Positions 33,534-42,216 of a stretch of 64,000 bases of DNA are shown here, one piece after another; position 1 is the first letter of the stretch; the number at the start of each line of letters is the position of its first letter. A program made the translations under genes and the position numbers. The DNA lies in NCBI GenBank assembly GCA_035546775.1, contig DASZWD010000004.1, forward strand, positions 35,126 through 99,125. Reading direction: 5' to 3'. The notes beneath the pieces are model-generated. The model was given only the letters and a program-made list of their open reading frames with translations. It was not told where the DNA came from and did no database searches. Origin of the DNA: Acidimicrobiales bacterium (GTDB lineage: Bacteria; Actinomycetota; Acidimicrobiia; Acidimicrobiales; JACCXE01).

Positions 33534-36374
33534 TAGCGCGATCGCCGGCGGGATCTTCGACGCGCTGCGCGCCGGCAGCGCGGCCGCCAGCAGCGACGCC
33601 ACGAACAGCACGACCATCAACACCAGCACCGTCGGCGGCGGCGCGATGATCGGCGGTTTCTGGCCGATCAACGCCTTGAGCAACTTGCCCTGACTGGTTG
33701 CGATGACCGTCATGATGCCGAAGCCGATCCCGACGAGGAGGCCCTGCGCGCTCACGAACGCGCCCTCGACGAGGAAGCTGGTGCCGATCTCGCCGGCGTC
33801 GAAGCCCATGGCGCGCAGTACGCCGATCTGGTGACGGCGGTCGCGTACCGAGCGGATGAGCACGACGGCGATACCGGCGATGCCCACGACCACGCCGATG
33901 CCGAGGTCGCTGCGGAACAGGTTGATGATGCCGCTGATGACGGAGAACTGCTGGCGCGCCGCCGACTCGATGTCGACGGCTTCGACGCCGTTGTCGACGC
34001 CGCGGCGCTGCAAATCGGCTGACACCAGCGGGTCGTTGCGCGTCTGGAGCATGGCGTCGGTCATGGCGAACTGGTTCCCGAACATCGCCTTCATGCCCGT
34101 CGCGCCGTAGAAGGGCCCCTGGGCGAACACGTCCTGCTTCTTGATGCCGATGACGGTGACGTCGCGGGCCTGATTCGTCACCGGGCTCGTCATCGTGAAC
34201 ACCTGGCCGAGCGCGGCCGGTTGCTTGGGGTCGTCGGGGCCGGGACCGAACCCGCCGCTGAGCAGGAAGTCGCGCGTGACGATGATGTAGTCGGGGTTTT
34301 TCAGCGTCGCGGCGTATGCCGCGTCGTCGGTCTTGAAGCGCGGGTCGCGTTCGACGAGCCCCGGCGGTGTCACGTTTTGGTACAGCGACTTGTCGTAGCC
34401 CGTGACGGGCCACACCTTCGGGCGCTTCGCCGGGTCGAAGGTGAACGACGCGAACGCGGTCCCCGTCGCCGCGACATGCTCGACGTCGGGCGACTTGTAC
34501 TTGGTGAAGTCGAAGGGCTGCGCGTGGCTCGAGTCGGCGAAGAGCGTGTAGTCGCCGGCGATGGTCGACGCCGTGTTACCCAACTGGGTGTTGATGGTGT
34601 GCGACAGGCCCTCGGCGTACACCAGGGTGAAGATCACGAGGGCGAACGGGCCGACGGTCAGCAACATGCGCACGCGGTGGGCGATCGGGTTGGCGAGGCC
34701 GAGGCGCGCCGGCACCGCGGCGCGGCCGCGTCCGATGCTGCGCAGGAACTTCGCCATGCGACCCTGCAACGCGTTGACGAGGAACACGCCGGCCGTCACC
34801 GACACGACGCCCGAGATCACCGCCGACTGCGGTCCCGTCACCGGCGCCGGGTTGATGGCGTTGTAAAGGATCGTGAACACGATGAGCGGCACGGTCGACA
34901 GCACCGTGCCCGTCTCCCAGCCGAAGCGGCGCGTCGCCAGGGCGCCCGCGCTGACGGCGACGAGGATCGGCCCCAGGAGGAAGGGGATCGCGGCGGGCGC
35001 GGTGTAGCCGTACCAGGTGACGAGCGCGCCCAGCACGACGGTGGCGACGAGGAAACCCGTCGCCGCCTTGCGGTGGGCGGTCGGCGTCGGTGGGAGCCGG
35101 CGCAGCGAGCGGATGACGTCGAGGCGGCTGACGCGGTAGCTCGTGCCGATCACGGCGGCCACCGACACTAGGAAGCCGAGCGAGATCCCGAACAGCACCG
35201 TCTGCGGGTTGACGTGGAACGACAGCGGCAGGCCGCGGAAGGCGGTGGTGGCGTGGCTCGTCTGGCGGCTCATGAGAGCGACCAGCACGTGCCCGAGGCC
35301 GACGCCGGCGGCGCCACCGAGCAGCGAACCGACCAAGGCGTACAGACCACCCTCGACCGAGAACGACCCGATGAGCGGCAGCCGCGACAACCCGACGGCG
35401 CGCATCGTGCCGAGCTCGGAGAGCCGCTCCTCGGCCAGCATCAACAGCACGTTGACCAGAAGCAGCATGCCGGCGATGATCCCGAAGGTTCCGATCGTCG
35501 TGAGGAACAGCGCGCTGTTCTTGCCGGCGGCCACGGCGTCGGCCAGCGCGTCGTGGCGCACCATCGACACGTCGCCGTTGAACGGCGTCACCGCGCGCGT
35601 AAGCGTGGTGCGCAGCGCTTCGACGGCGGCGGCGTCCGGCGGCGCGTTGGTGTGGGCCATCTTGCCCACCACCATCGTCAGCCAGTCGGGCGTGATCGTC
35701 TGCGGGTACTGGGCCGCCAGCTTTGGGATCGTGCCGGCGGGCACGAGCACGCTTTCGCCGGCGCGCGGTTCGCCGTCCTCGAACGACACGAGGCTGCTCT
35801 TGGCGATGCGCGCGACCGTGAGCGTCAGTGGGGTCGGCGTGTGCACGGTGAGCACCGAGCCGACGTGCAGATGCAGCTTCGTCGCCATGGCCGGCGACGG
35901 CCACGCCTGTCCCGGGCCGGGGCCGAGCGTCAACTGACCGTTGACCGCGGCGAGCTGGCCGGCACGCCGGTAGTCGGCGTCGATCAGGTTGGCTCGCGGC
36001 ACGGTGTAGTCGCCGGTGCTGGCGGTGATCGGTGCCTTCGTGACGGCGACGGCGGCCGTCGTCGCCACGCCCGGCAGCGGCTTGGAGTTGAGGTAGGCGT
36101 TGCCGTTGGCCCAGTCGTCGCGGTTGCCGTAGGACACCGACGCGTCGAGCGGGCCGAAGTCGCCGAGCGCCTGGGCGCGAATTGACGCGGTGAAGCTGTC
36201 ACCGACCGCCGAGTTGCCGACGATCAGGGCGGTACCGAGCACGCAGCCGAGCATGACCAGCGCCGCCTCGCGCGGCCGGCGCATGGCGTTGCGCAAGCCG
36301 ATGCGGCGTACGAGCGGGTTCTTGACGGCCGCGGCGGCGAGGCCGAGGATGACGAGCCCGGCGAGGATCGGCAT
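33519..36374 (-). CDS. FtsX/MacB-type ABC transporter permease (large)
   Basis: A 951-residue permease with two four-helix FtsX modules. N-terminal segments MPILAGLVILGLAAAAVKNP and AALVMLGCVLGTALIVGNSA are followed by a long extracytoplasmic domain (about 65-260), then FGIIAGMLLLVNVLLMLAEE with the cytoplasmic coupling loop LGTMRAVGLSRLPLIGSFSV. A second set near the C-terminus has RRHQIGVLRAMGFDAGEIGT. Members move lipids, lipoproteins or peptides or transmit mechanical signals. It starts directly after the fused ATPase gene and ends in the terminator hairpin. Confidence 0.88.
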   Translation of the reverse strand: MPILAGLVILGLAAAAVKNPLVRRIGLRNAMRRPREAALVMLGCVLGTALIVGNSAVGDSFTASIRAQALGDFGPLDASVSYGNRDDWANGNAYLNSKPLPGVATTAAVAVTKAPITASTGDYTVPRANLIDADYRRAGQLAAVNGQLTLGPGPGQAWPSPAMATKLHLHVGSVLTVHTPTPLTLTVARIAKSSLVSFEDGEPRAGESVLVPAGTIPKLAAQYPQTITPDWLTMVVGKMAHTNAPPDAAAVEALRTTLTRAVTPFNGDVSMVRHDALADAVAAGKNSALFLTTIGTFGIIAGMLLLVNVLLMLAEERLSELGTMRAVGLSRLPLIGSFSVEGGLYALVGSLLGGAAGVGLGHVLVALMSRQTSHATTAFRGLPLSFHVNPQTVLFGISLGFLVSVAAVIGTSYRVSRLDVIRSLRRLPPTPTAHRKAATGFLVATVVLGALVTWYGYTAPAAIPFLLGPILVAVSAGALATRRFGWETGTVLSTVPLIVFTILYNAINPAPVTGPQSAVISGVVSVTAGVFLVNALQGRMAKFLRSIGRGRAAVPARLGLANPIAHRVRMLLTVGPFALVIFTLVYAEGLSHTINTQLGNTASTIAGDYTLFADSSHAQPFDFTKYKSPDVEHVAATGTAFASFTFDPAKRPKVWPVTGYDKSLYQNVTPPGLVERDPRFKTDDAAYAATLKNPDYIIVTRDFLLSGGFGPGPDDPKQPAALGQVFTMTSPVTNQARDVTVIGIKKQDVFAQGPFYGATGMKAMFGNQFAMTDAMLQTRNDPLVSADLQRRGVDNGVEAVDIESAARQQFSVISGIINLFRSDLGIGVVVGIAGIAVVLIRSVRDRRHQIGVLRAMGFDAGEIGTSFLVEGAFVSAQGLLVGIGFGIMTVIATSQGKLLKALIGQKPPIIAPPPTVLVLMVVLFVASLLAAALPARSASKIPPAIALRLVD

Positions 36375-38183
36375 CTACGCGAACGGGTCGTCGTAGCTGA
36401 TGGGCTGCGGGCTCTCCATCGGCGGCTGCGGCTGCTTACGCGGCTGGGTGTTCATGCGCGCTTGGCGGCGCGCCTCACGACGCTCCGCCTTGCCCATCGG
36501 CGCCTTGCGCTCCGCTTCCTGGTGCGGCGCCGGCGCTTCCTGGCGCAGGTCCAAGGTCGGCGGCGGTTGTTGCTGTCGCGGCTGTGACGGTCGTTGCGGC
36601 TCGCGGTTCTTGCCGCGGATGGCGTCGCGGCGCGTCATGTCGGCGAGCAACTTGCCGTCGCGGATGAACAGTCGGCGCGTCGCCTGCTCGGCAATCGACT
36701 CGTCGTGGGTGACGAGCACGATGGCGAGGCCGTCGTCGTTGAGTTCGCGCAGCAGCTTCATGACGGACTCGGCCGTCGCAGAGTCGAGGTTGCCTGTCGG
36801 CTCGTCGGCCCACACGAGCGCCGGGTTGGCGGCGAGGGCGCGGGCGATGGCGACGCGCTGCTGCTCACCGCCCGACAGCGCGTTCGGGTGATGGTTGATG
36901 CGGTGCCCGAGGCCGATGCGCTCGAGCGTTGCGATCGCCTGTTTGCGCGCGTCGTCAGGCTTCAGCCCGTTGAGCAGGAGTGGTAGCTCGACGTTCTCGA
37001 CCGCCGAGAACACCGGCACCAGGTTCCAGTTCTGGAAGATGAAGCCCATCACCTCGGAACGGAGGTGGCTCTGGTCCTTGTCGGACAGGTCGTGCACGGT
37101 CTGGCCGGTGATGAGCACTCGCCCGCGGTCGATGCGGTCGAGGCCCGACAGGCAGTTCAGCAGGGTCGTCTTACCCGAGCCCGACGGGCCGGTAATGGCG
37201 ACGAACTCGCCCTCGTGCACGATCAGGCTGACGCCGTCGATACCGACGACGTCTTCTTCGGACTCCACCGACACGTAGTGCTTCACCACACCTTCGGCGT
37301 GCAGCAGCGGATCGGTCGTCCAGCGCGGCGTCGACGCCGTCGGTACCCACTTGCCGTTCTCGACCGGGGCGCTGGTCGGTGTGAGCGTGCCGCCCCGCGT
37401 CAGCGGCCGTTCGCCCAGCTGCGGCTGCGCCGGTGGCTGGACGTGGCTGACGATCGGCGGCAGCGTCGGGCGCGCCGGCAACGCCTGCGCGGCCTCGATG
37501 AGTTCCCTGCCGCTGGCGTCGGCGACGACGCGCCCGTCGCGGACGCGCACGACGCGGGGCGCGCGGGCCGCGATCTCCGGGTCGTGCGTGATGAGCACCA
37601 CCGTCTGGCCGTTCTCGCGCGACAACCGCCGCAGGATCGACATGATCTCGGCGCCGGTGCGCGTGTCGAGGTTGCCGGTCGGCTCGTCGGCGAGGATGAC
37701 GCGTGGACCCTTCGAGAGGGCGCGGGCGATGGCGACGCGCTGCTGTTCACCGCCCGACAGCTGCGACGGCAGGTGATCGGCGCGGTCGGACAGGCCGACG
37801 CCGTTGAGCAGCCGCAGCGCCCGCTGGTGCTTCTTCGCCCGCGAGCCGCCGAGCGGCGCCAGCGCGGCTTCGATGTTCTCCACCGCCGACAGCGTCGGCA
37901 CGAGGTTGAACTGTTGGAAGACAAAGCCGAACGTCCTGAGCCGCAGCGTCGCCAGCTTGCCGTCGCCCATGGTGGCGAGGTCGTGGCCTTCGAAGAGCAC
38001 CGAACCCGACGACGGGCGGTCGAGGGCGCCCAGCATCTGCAGCAAGGTCGACTTGCCCGAACCGCTCGGGCCTTCGATGACGACGAACTCGCCCTGGTTG
38101 ATCGTGAGGCTGATGCCGTCGACGGCGTGCAGCGCCGAGGTGCCGTCGCCGTAGGTCTTGACGACGTCGCGGAGTTCGAACAT
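36375..38183 (-). CDS. Tandem-fused MacB/LolD-type ABC ATPase
   Basis: A 602-residue protein carrying two complete ABC ATPase domains. Domain 1 (about 1-225): [50 protein letters not shown]. Domain 2 (about 285-510): [59 protein letters not shown] Pro/Gln/Arg-rich tail of about 90 residues follows. All catalytic motifs are intact in both halves. MacB-type ATPases normally work as homodimers; a fused pair could serve the two different permeases on either side as a heteromeric transporter. The start shares one base with the upstream permease stop. Confidence 0.9.
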   Translation of the reverse strand: MFELRDVVKTYGDGTSALHAVDGISLTINQGEFVVIEGPSGSGKSTLLQMLGALDRPSSGSVLFEGHDLATMGDGKLATLRLRTFGFVFQQFNLVPTLSAVENIEAALAPLGGSRAKKHQRALRLLNGVGLSDRADHLPSQLSGGEQQRVAIARALSKGPRVILADEPTGNLDTRTGAEIMSILRRLSRENGQTVVLITHDPEIAARAPRVVRVRDGRVVADASGRELIEAAQALPARPTLPPIVSHVQPPAQPQLGERPLTRGGTLTPTSAPVENGKWVPTASTPRWTTDPLLHAEGVVKHYVSVESEEDVVGIDGVSLIVHEGEFVAITGPSGSGKTTLLNCLSGLDRIDRGRVLITGQTVHDLSDKDQSHLRSEVMGFIFQNWNLVPVFSAVENVELPLLLNGLKPDDARKQAIATLERIGLGHRINHHPNALSGGEQQRVAIARALAANPALVWADEPTGNLDSATAESVMKLLRELNDDGLAIVLVTHDESIAEQATRRLFIRDGKLLADMTRRDAIRGKNREPQRPSQPRQQQPPPTLDLRQEAPAPHQEAERKAPMGKAERREARRQARMNTQPRKQPQPPMESPQPISYDDPFA

Positions 38184-39802
38184 CAGCCCAACTCCCGCAG
38201 CGCGTCGGCCGGGCGCAGGCGGGCGGCGCGCAGGGCGCCGGCGGCACCGGCGACGAGGCCACCGCCCACGGCGAGGGCGACGGCGAAGACCAGCACCATC
38301 GGCTTGAGGGGCGCGGTCAGCAAGATGGCTTCCGACGCCTTGTCCGACAGCACCTTGCCGAGGCCGAAGCTCGACGACAGCGGCCCGGCCTGCGTGGCGG
38401 CGGCCGCGTGGAGCGAGATGCCGGCGCTGGTGAGGCCGAAGGCGGCGGCGGCGCCGAGCACGGCACCGATGATGCCGCCGAGCGCGCCCTGCGCGAAGGA
38501 CTCGGCGAGCACCTGGCGGATGATCAGCCCCTTCGACCAGCCGAGGGCGGCGAGGGTGCCGAGCTCGCGCACGCGCTTGGCCACCGACGACAGCGTGAGC
38601 AGCACAGCGATAAGGATGGCGGCGAACACCGCGAGCGCGCCGAGCGCCAGGCCGAGGCGGTTGGCGAGCGTGCCGGCGGACACGAGCGAGCCCGAGATCG
38701 AGTTGGCGAGGTCCTTGGCGCTCGTGACCGACGCGCCGGGGAAGGCGCGCTGGATCGACTTGGTCAGCGCCGGCACGTCGGCCGCGTTGTCGGCCCGCAC
38801 GAGCAGCGTGTTCACCCGCGCCGTGCGACCCGACAGGCTCTGGAGTTCGCTCAGGGGGAGGTACACGTCGGCCGACTCACCGCCGAGCGGCGGACGGGCG
38901 AAACCGACGATGGTGTAGTTCTTGCCGTCGAGCACGAGCTTGCCGCCGACGGTGTAGCCCTTGCGCCGGGCGTAGCCCTCGCCGAGGACGACCTCGTCCG
39001 TGTGCGTCCTGTCGAGGAAGTGGCCCGACACGATCTGCGCCGGCGTGATGAGCCCGAGGCCCGGACGGGACGCGTCGACGCCGGCCGCGGTGTACGGCTC
39101 GGTGGCGAGGTCTGTCTGGGGTGGGTTGAGGACCTGCTTGATCACTTCGCGCGGCGTCGTGAACACGCTGGAGAGGCGACGGAAGCGCGCCGGCAGGCAC
39201 GACGGGCCGCCTCCGGATTGCTGGATGCAGTCCGAGATCGCCTTCCACTCCGCGGCGGACGGCGCCGGGATGTCCTGGGTCTGGGTGATCTGCTGACCGC
39301 CCGTCGTCACGCTCGCCTCGATCTCGGGCACCTTGCCCTTCTGGTGCACGGCGAGAAGGCTCAATGCGCCCGCCACCTGGTCGACGCCGTCGAGCTTGGC
39401 GATCTTGTTGACCTCGGTGTCGGGGAAGGTGAGCTGCGTGGCCGGCAGGAACAGCTCGCGCTCGAACGTGGAGCCCGGCTTGCCCAGTTTCGAGAAGTCC
39501 GTCTGGAACAGCGACTGGTTCTCGTCGACCAGCGAGTTGACCTCGTCGTCGTTGACGCCGCCGACGACCGCGGCGTTGGCCCCGGCACCCGCCAAGGGCA
39601 CGTCGACGGGACGCGACACCACGAGGTCGGTGCCGACCTTGGCCAGCGGGTTCAAGATCTTGTGCTGGGCGCGGTCGAGGCCCGTCGACAGGGCGGAAAC
39701 GAGGACGACGAGGCTGACGCCTACGGCGAGTCCGAGCACAGTGAGAACCGTCCGCCCCAGACGCCGACGCAACTCGCGATGCAGGTACGTCAGATAAAAC
39801 AC
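38183..39802 (-). CDS. FtsX/MacB-type ABC transporter permease (small)
   Basis: A 539-residue permease, first gene of the three-gene ABC operon, starting at GTG 39802. An N-terminal membrane segment (RTVLTVLGLAVGVSLVVLVS) is followed by a MacB-like periplasmic-core domain (about 40-330) and three C-terminal helices (LAVFAAILIAVLLTLSSVAK, LGGIIGAVLGAAAAFGLTSA, MVLVFAVALAVGGGLVAGAA). RVRELGTLAALGWSKGLIIR is the cytoplasmic loop contacting the ATPase. With the 951-residue permease and fused ATPase it probably forms one asymmetric exporter. The substrate is unknown. Confidence 0.88.
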   Translation of the reverse strand: MFYLTYLHRELRRRLGRTVLTVLGLAVGVSLVVLVSALSTGLDRAQHKILNPLAKVGTDLVVSRPVDVPLAGAGANAAVVGGVNDDEVNSLVDENQSLFQTDFSKLGKPGSTFERELFLPATQLTFPDTEVNKIAKLDGVDQVAGALSLLAVHQKGKVPEIEASVTTGGQQITQTQDIPAPSAAEWKAISDCIQQSGGGPSCLPARFRRLSSVFTTPREVIKQVLNPPQTDLATEPYTAAGVDASRPGLGLITPAQIVSGHFLDRTHTDEVVLGEGYARRKGYTVGGKLVLDGKNYTIVGFARPPLGGESADVYLPLSELQSLSGRTARVNTLLVRADNAADVPALTKSIQRAFPGASVTSAKDLANSISGSLVSAGTLANRLGLALGALAVFAAILIAVLLTLSSVAKRVRELGTLAALGWSKGLIIRQVLAESFAQGALGGIIGAVLGAAAAFGLTSAGISLHAAAATQAGPLSSSFGLGKVLSDKASEAILLTAPLKPMVLVFAVALAVGGGLVAGAAGALRAARLRPADALRELG

Positions 39803-39828
39803 GAAGGCACGAGGATAGTTTGCCCAGC

Positions 39829-40032
39829 GTGTCTGTCAGGTATCGCTGCGCCTCCTGCGGGAATCGGACCCGCTTCACCGTCACGTCCACGCGCCGGACC
39901 CGGGGCTACTACCACTTCACCATCGGCGGCGAGCTGTCGATCGAGGACGAAGAAGTGCTCGATGAACAGGTCGAAGCCGTCAGCTGCCGCTGGTGCGGCA
40001 ACGGCGACGGCATCGAGATAGAGCCGGAATAG
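39829..40032 (+). CDS. Small zinc-ribbon protein
   Basis: A 67-residue protein with two CxxC knuckles: YRCASCGNRTRF near the start and VSCRWCGNGDGIEI near the end, separated by about 45 residues, as in a zinc ribbon. The GTG at 39829 gives SVRYRCASCG; the TTG at 39820 would add three residues. It is divergent from the ABC operon, with a 26-nt gap. The function is unknown; a nucleic-acid or protein contact role is usual for such ribbons. Confidence 0.65.
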   Translation: MSVRYRCASCGNRTRFTVTSTRRTRGYYHFTIGGELSIEDEEVLDEQVEAVSCRWCGNGDGIEIEPE

Positions 40033-40062
40033 CGCGTTACACCCCCTCGGCATAGTGGCCGC

Positions 40063-40254
40063 ATGGAACTTCCCCTGGTCATCGATTGCGAAACGTGCGT
40101 GGCGCGATTCAGCGATGCCTGTAGCGACTGCGTCGTCACGTTTCTGTGCGGGGAGGAGGGTCCGATCGAGGTCGACGCCTCCGAAGCGCGCGTGTTGCGG
40201 CTCCTGCGCGACGAAGGACTCGCCCCCGACGTACGACATGAACTCAGCGCGTAG
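40063..40254 (+). CDS. Small cysteine-containing protein, unknown function
   Basis: A 63-residue protein beginning ELPLVIDCETCVARF, with CSDCVVTFLCGEEG next. The cysteines (CETC, CSDC and a later C) suggest metal binding or a disulfide-rich fold, and the C-terminal helix EARVLRLLRDEGLAPDV is leucine-rich. Similar small proteins are common in actinobacteria without known function. The ATG at 40063 follows a pyrimidine-rich stretch without a strong ribosome-binding site. It probably forms a unit with the zinc-ribbon gene 30 nt upstream. Confidence 0.6.
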   Translation: MELPLVIDCETCVARFSDACSDCVVTFLCGEEGPIEVDASEARVLRLLRDEGLAPDVRHELSA

Positions 40255-40325
40255 CGAAGCGAGGCGCTGCTAGGAGGTGGTTCGATCCGCGTAACTGCGC
40301 ATAGGCGGTGGTACCTTCCGCCGTC

Positions 40326-41186
40326 GTGCAGCGCCTGCATGTCGTCGGGATCACAGAGGACCGCGAAGGCCTCATCCTGAGCGCGCGCCGCGGCACGAAA
40401 AGCGGTGGCTGGACGGTCGTCGTCGACGCCGAACTCGAAGAAGCCGTCGCCGAGTTACTGAAAGAGCGCGGCGCCGAAGCCGAATCGCGCATCCCGCGCG
40501 CCGAATCGCAGCTGAGCGTGCGCGAGATGCAGCAGCGCCTGCGCACCGGCCAGACGATCAAGCAAGTCGCCCGCGCCGCCGGCGTGCACGAGGAGTGGGT
40601 CGAGCGCTTTGCTGTGCCGATCCAGGCCGAGCAGCAGCAGGTCGTGCGCCAGGCCCTCGAGCTCACCTTCACCAAGGCGCGCAACGGCGCGTCGACCCAG
40701 CCCCTCGGCATGGCGGCGTGGTGGAATCTGCTCGACCGGTCGGTCGCGCTGACCGAAGACGAGTGGGACAAGGGCTGGTCGGCGTTCCTCGTGCGCGACG
40801 CCGTGTGGGTCGTGCGTTTCGAGTACGACGCCCGCAAGCGCCACAACACCGCGGAGTGGGAAGTCGACCTGCGCGCCGGCACCGTCACGTCGCGCAACCG
40901 GCTCGCGACGGAACTCGGCTACGTCGAGCCCGGCCGGCGCCGGCGCCCCGGTCCGCCGCCCCCCATCGCCGGCGGTCTGCTGACGCGTGCGGCCCCGCCG
41001 GCCGAGGCGCCCAAGGCTGCGCCGGCCGCGGCCCCGGAGCCCGAAGAGGCTCCGGCCAAACCGGCCAAGAAGCCGGCCAAGAAAGTCGTCGCCAAGAAAA
41101 AGCTGCCAGCCAAGAAGTTGCCGGCGACGCGCAAGAAGGTGCCGATCAAGCCGGCGCCTTCGCCCGCTCGCTCGCGCCGCCGGTAA
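40326..41186 (+). CDS. sepH: SepH-like septation protein (DUF3071)
   Basis: A 286-residue protein. The N-terminal DUF3071 domain begins QRLHVVGITEDREGLILSA and includes RAESQLSVREMQQRLRTGQT followed by a helix-turn-helix (IKQVARAAGVHEEWVERF). The C-terminal 90 residues are an Ala/Pro/Lys-rich disordered tail ending in basic Lys and Arg clusters (KKPAKKVVAKKKLPAKK). In Streptomyces and mycobacteria SepH binds FtsZ and stimulates filament assembly during division. The GTG at 40326 gives the expected N-terminus. It lies immediately upstream of queG, 10 nt apart. Confidence 0.85.
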   Translation: MQRLHVVGITEDREGLILSARRGTKSGGWTVVVDAELEEAVAELLKERGAEAESRIPRAESQLSVREMQQRLRTGQTIKQVARAAGVHEEWVERFAVPIQAEQQQVVRQALELTFTKARNGASTQPLGMAAWWNLLDRSVALTEDEWDKGWSAFLVRDAVWVVRFEYDARKRHNTAEWEVDLRAGTVTSRNRLATELGYVEPGRRRRPGPPPPIAGGLLTRAAPPAEAPKAAPAAAPEPEEAPAKPAKKPAKKVVAKKKLPAKKLPATRKKVPIKPAPSPARSRRR

Positions 41187-41196
41187 CTTCGGCCCC

Positions 41197-42216
41197 GTGG
41201 AGGGCCTCACCGAGCGCGTCGTCGCCGCGGGGCGCGCCGCGGGTCTCGTGGCCGTCGGCGTGACCTCCGCCGAGCCATTCGACGACGCCCGCCGCCACCT
41301 CGAGGAGCGCCGCGCCGCCGGCCTGTCCTCCACCATGCAGTTCACCTACCGCAACCCCGCCCGCTCGACCGACCCGTCCCGCGCCCTGCCCGGCGCCCGG
41401 GCTCTCGTCGCCGCCGCCTACCCCGTGTGCGGGGTTACTCCGGCGAAAGCCGGAGCAACCCCGCACACCGGGGCGGTGGGGCGGGTGGCGCGGTACGCGT
41501 GGCGGGACCACTACGCCGAGTTGCGGGCCGCGCTTGGGGCGTGCGCGGCGGTGTTGGAGGCCGACGGGTACGCGGCGCGCGTGTTCGCCGACGACAACGC
41601 CTTCGTCGACCGGGCCGTCGCCGTGCGCGCCGGGCTCGGTTGGTTCGGCAAGAACGCCAACGTGCTCTTCCCCGGACACGGGTCGTGGGTGGTGCTCGGC
41701 TGCGTGGTGACGACCGCGCCGCTGGAAACGGGCGCCGAACCCGTCGCCGACGGCTGCGGCGGCTGCACCCGCTGCATCGACGGCTGCCCCACCAACGCCA
41801 TCGTGGCCCCGGGCGTCGTCGACGCCCGCCGCTGCCTCGCCTGGCTCGTGCAACAGGAGGGCACGTTCCCGGTCGAGTTCCGCGCCGCGCTCGGCGACCG
41901 CATCTACGGCTGCGACGACTGCCAGGAGGTGTGCCCGCCGTCGCGGCGCATCCGCCACGACGACGCTCCGCGGCGGACGGTCGACCTCGCGGCGATCGTG
42001 GAAGCCGACGACGCCGACCTGCTGCGCGACTACGGCGCCTGGTACATCGCCCAGCGCGACCCGCGCTACCTCAAGCGCAACGCCCTCATCGCGCTGGGCA
42101 ACAGCGGCGACTCCGGCGACGAATCGGTACGCGAATTGCTCCGGCGCTGGGCACAATCCGCGGACGAGTTGCTCGCGGAACACGCGCAGTGGGCACTGGA
42201 GCGACTCGACACATGA
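41197..42216 (+). CDS. queG: Epoxyqueuosine reductase with inserted palindrome
   Basis: A 339-residue QueG, the B12 and 4Fe-4S enzyme that reduces epoxyqueuosine to queuosine in tRNA. NARSTDPSRALPGAR-type residues and GRVARYAWRDHY form the B12-binding entry. RAGLGWFGKNANVLFPGHGS precedes the clusters CGGCTRCIDGCPTNAI and YGCDDCQEVCPPSRR. A C-terminal HEAT-like repeat (ALIALGNSGDSGDESVREL) follows. Residues about 75-93 (VCGVTPAKAGATPHTG) are encoded by a hairpin palindrome at 41421-41473 and interrupt the normal AAYP-to-GRVARYA stretch, without breaking the frame. The GTG at 41197 is the start; the stop overlaps the next ATG (ATGA). Confidence 0.92.
   Translation: MEGLTERVVAAGRAAGLVAVGVTSAEPFDDARRHLEERRAAGLSSTMQFTYRNPARSTDPSRALPGARALVAAAYPVCGVTPAKAGATPHTGAVGRVARYAWRDHYAELRAALGACAAVLEADGYAARVFADDNAFVDRAVAVRAGLGWFGKNANVLFPGHGSWVVLGCVVTTAPLETGAEPVADGCGGCTRCIDGCPTNAIVAPGVVDARRCLAWLVQQEGTFPVEFRAALGDRIYGCDDCQEVCPPSRRIRHDDAPRRTVDLAAIVEADDADLLRDYGAWYIAQRDPRYLKRNALIALGNSGDSGDESVRELLRRWAQSADELLAEHAQWALERLDT
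41421..41473. repeat. Hairpin palindrome inserted in frame in queG
   Basis: Left arm 41421-41444 (CCCCGTGTGCGGGGTT then ACTCCGGC) and right arm 41449-41473 (GCCGGAGCAACC then CCGCACACCGGGG) form a stem of about 24 bp with one bulge and one mismatch, closed by a GAAA tetraloop. The outer part CGTGTGCGGGGTT matches CGTGTGCGGAGTT in the palindrome at 50385-50429 at 12 of 13 positions, so both seem to belong to one repeat family. Confidence 0.85.

Noticed and set aside
40255..40325. GGTTCGATCC near 40278 resembles the T-loop of a tRNA.
   Set aside because: The flanking bases do not form a T stem or acceptor stem, and no anticodon arm is found upstream.
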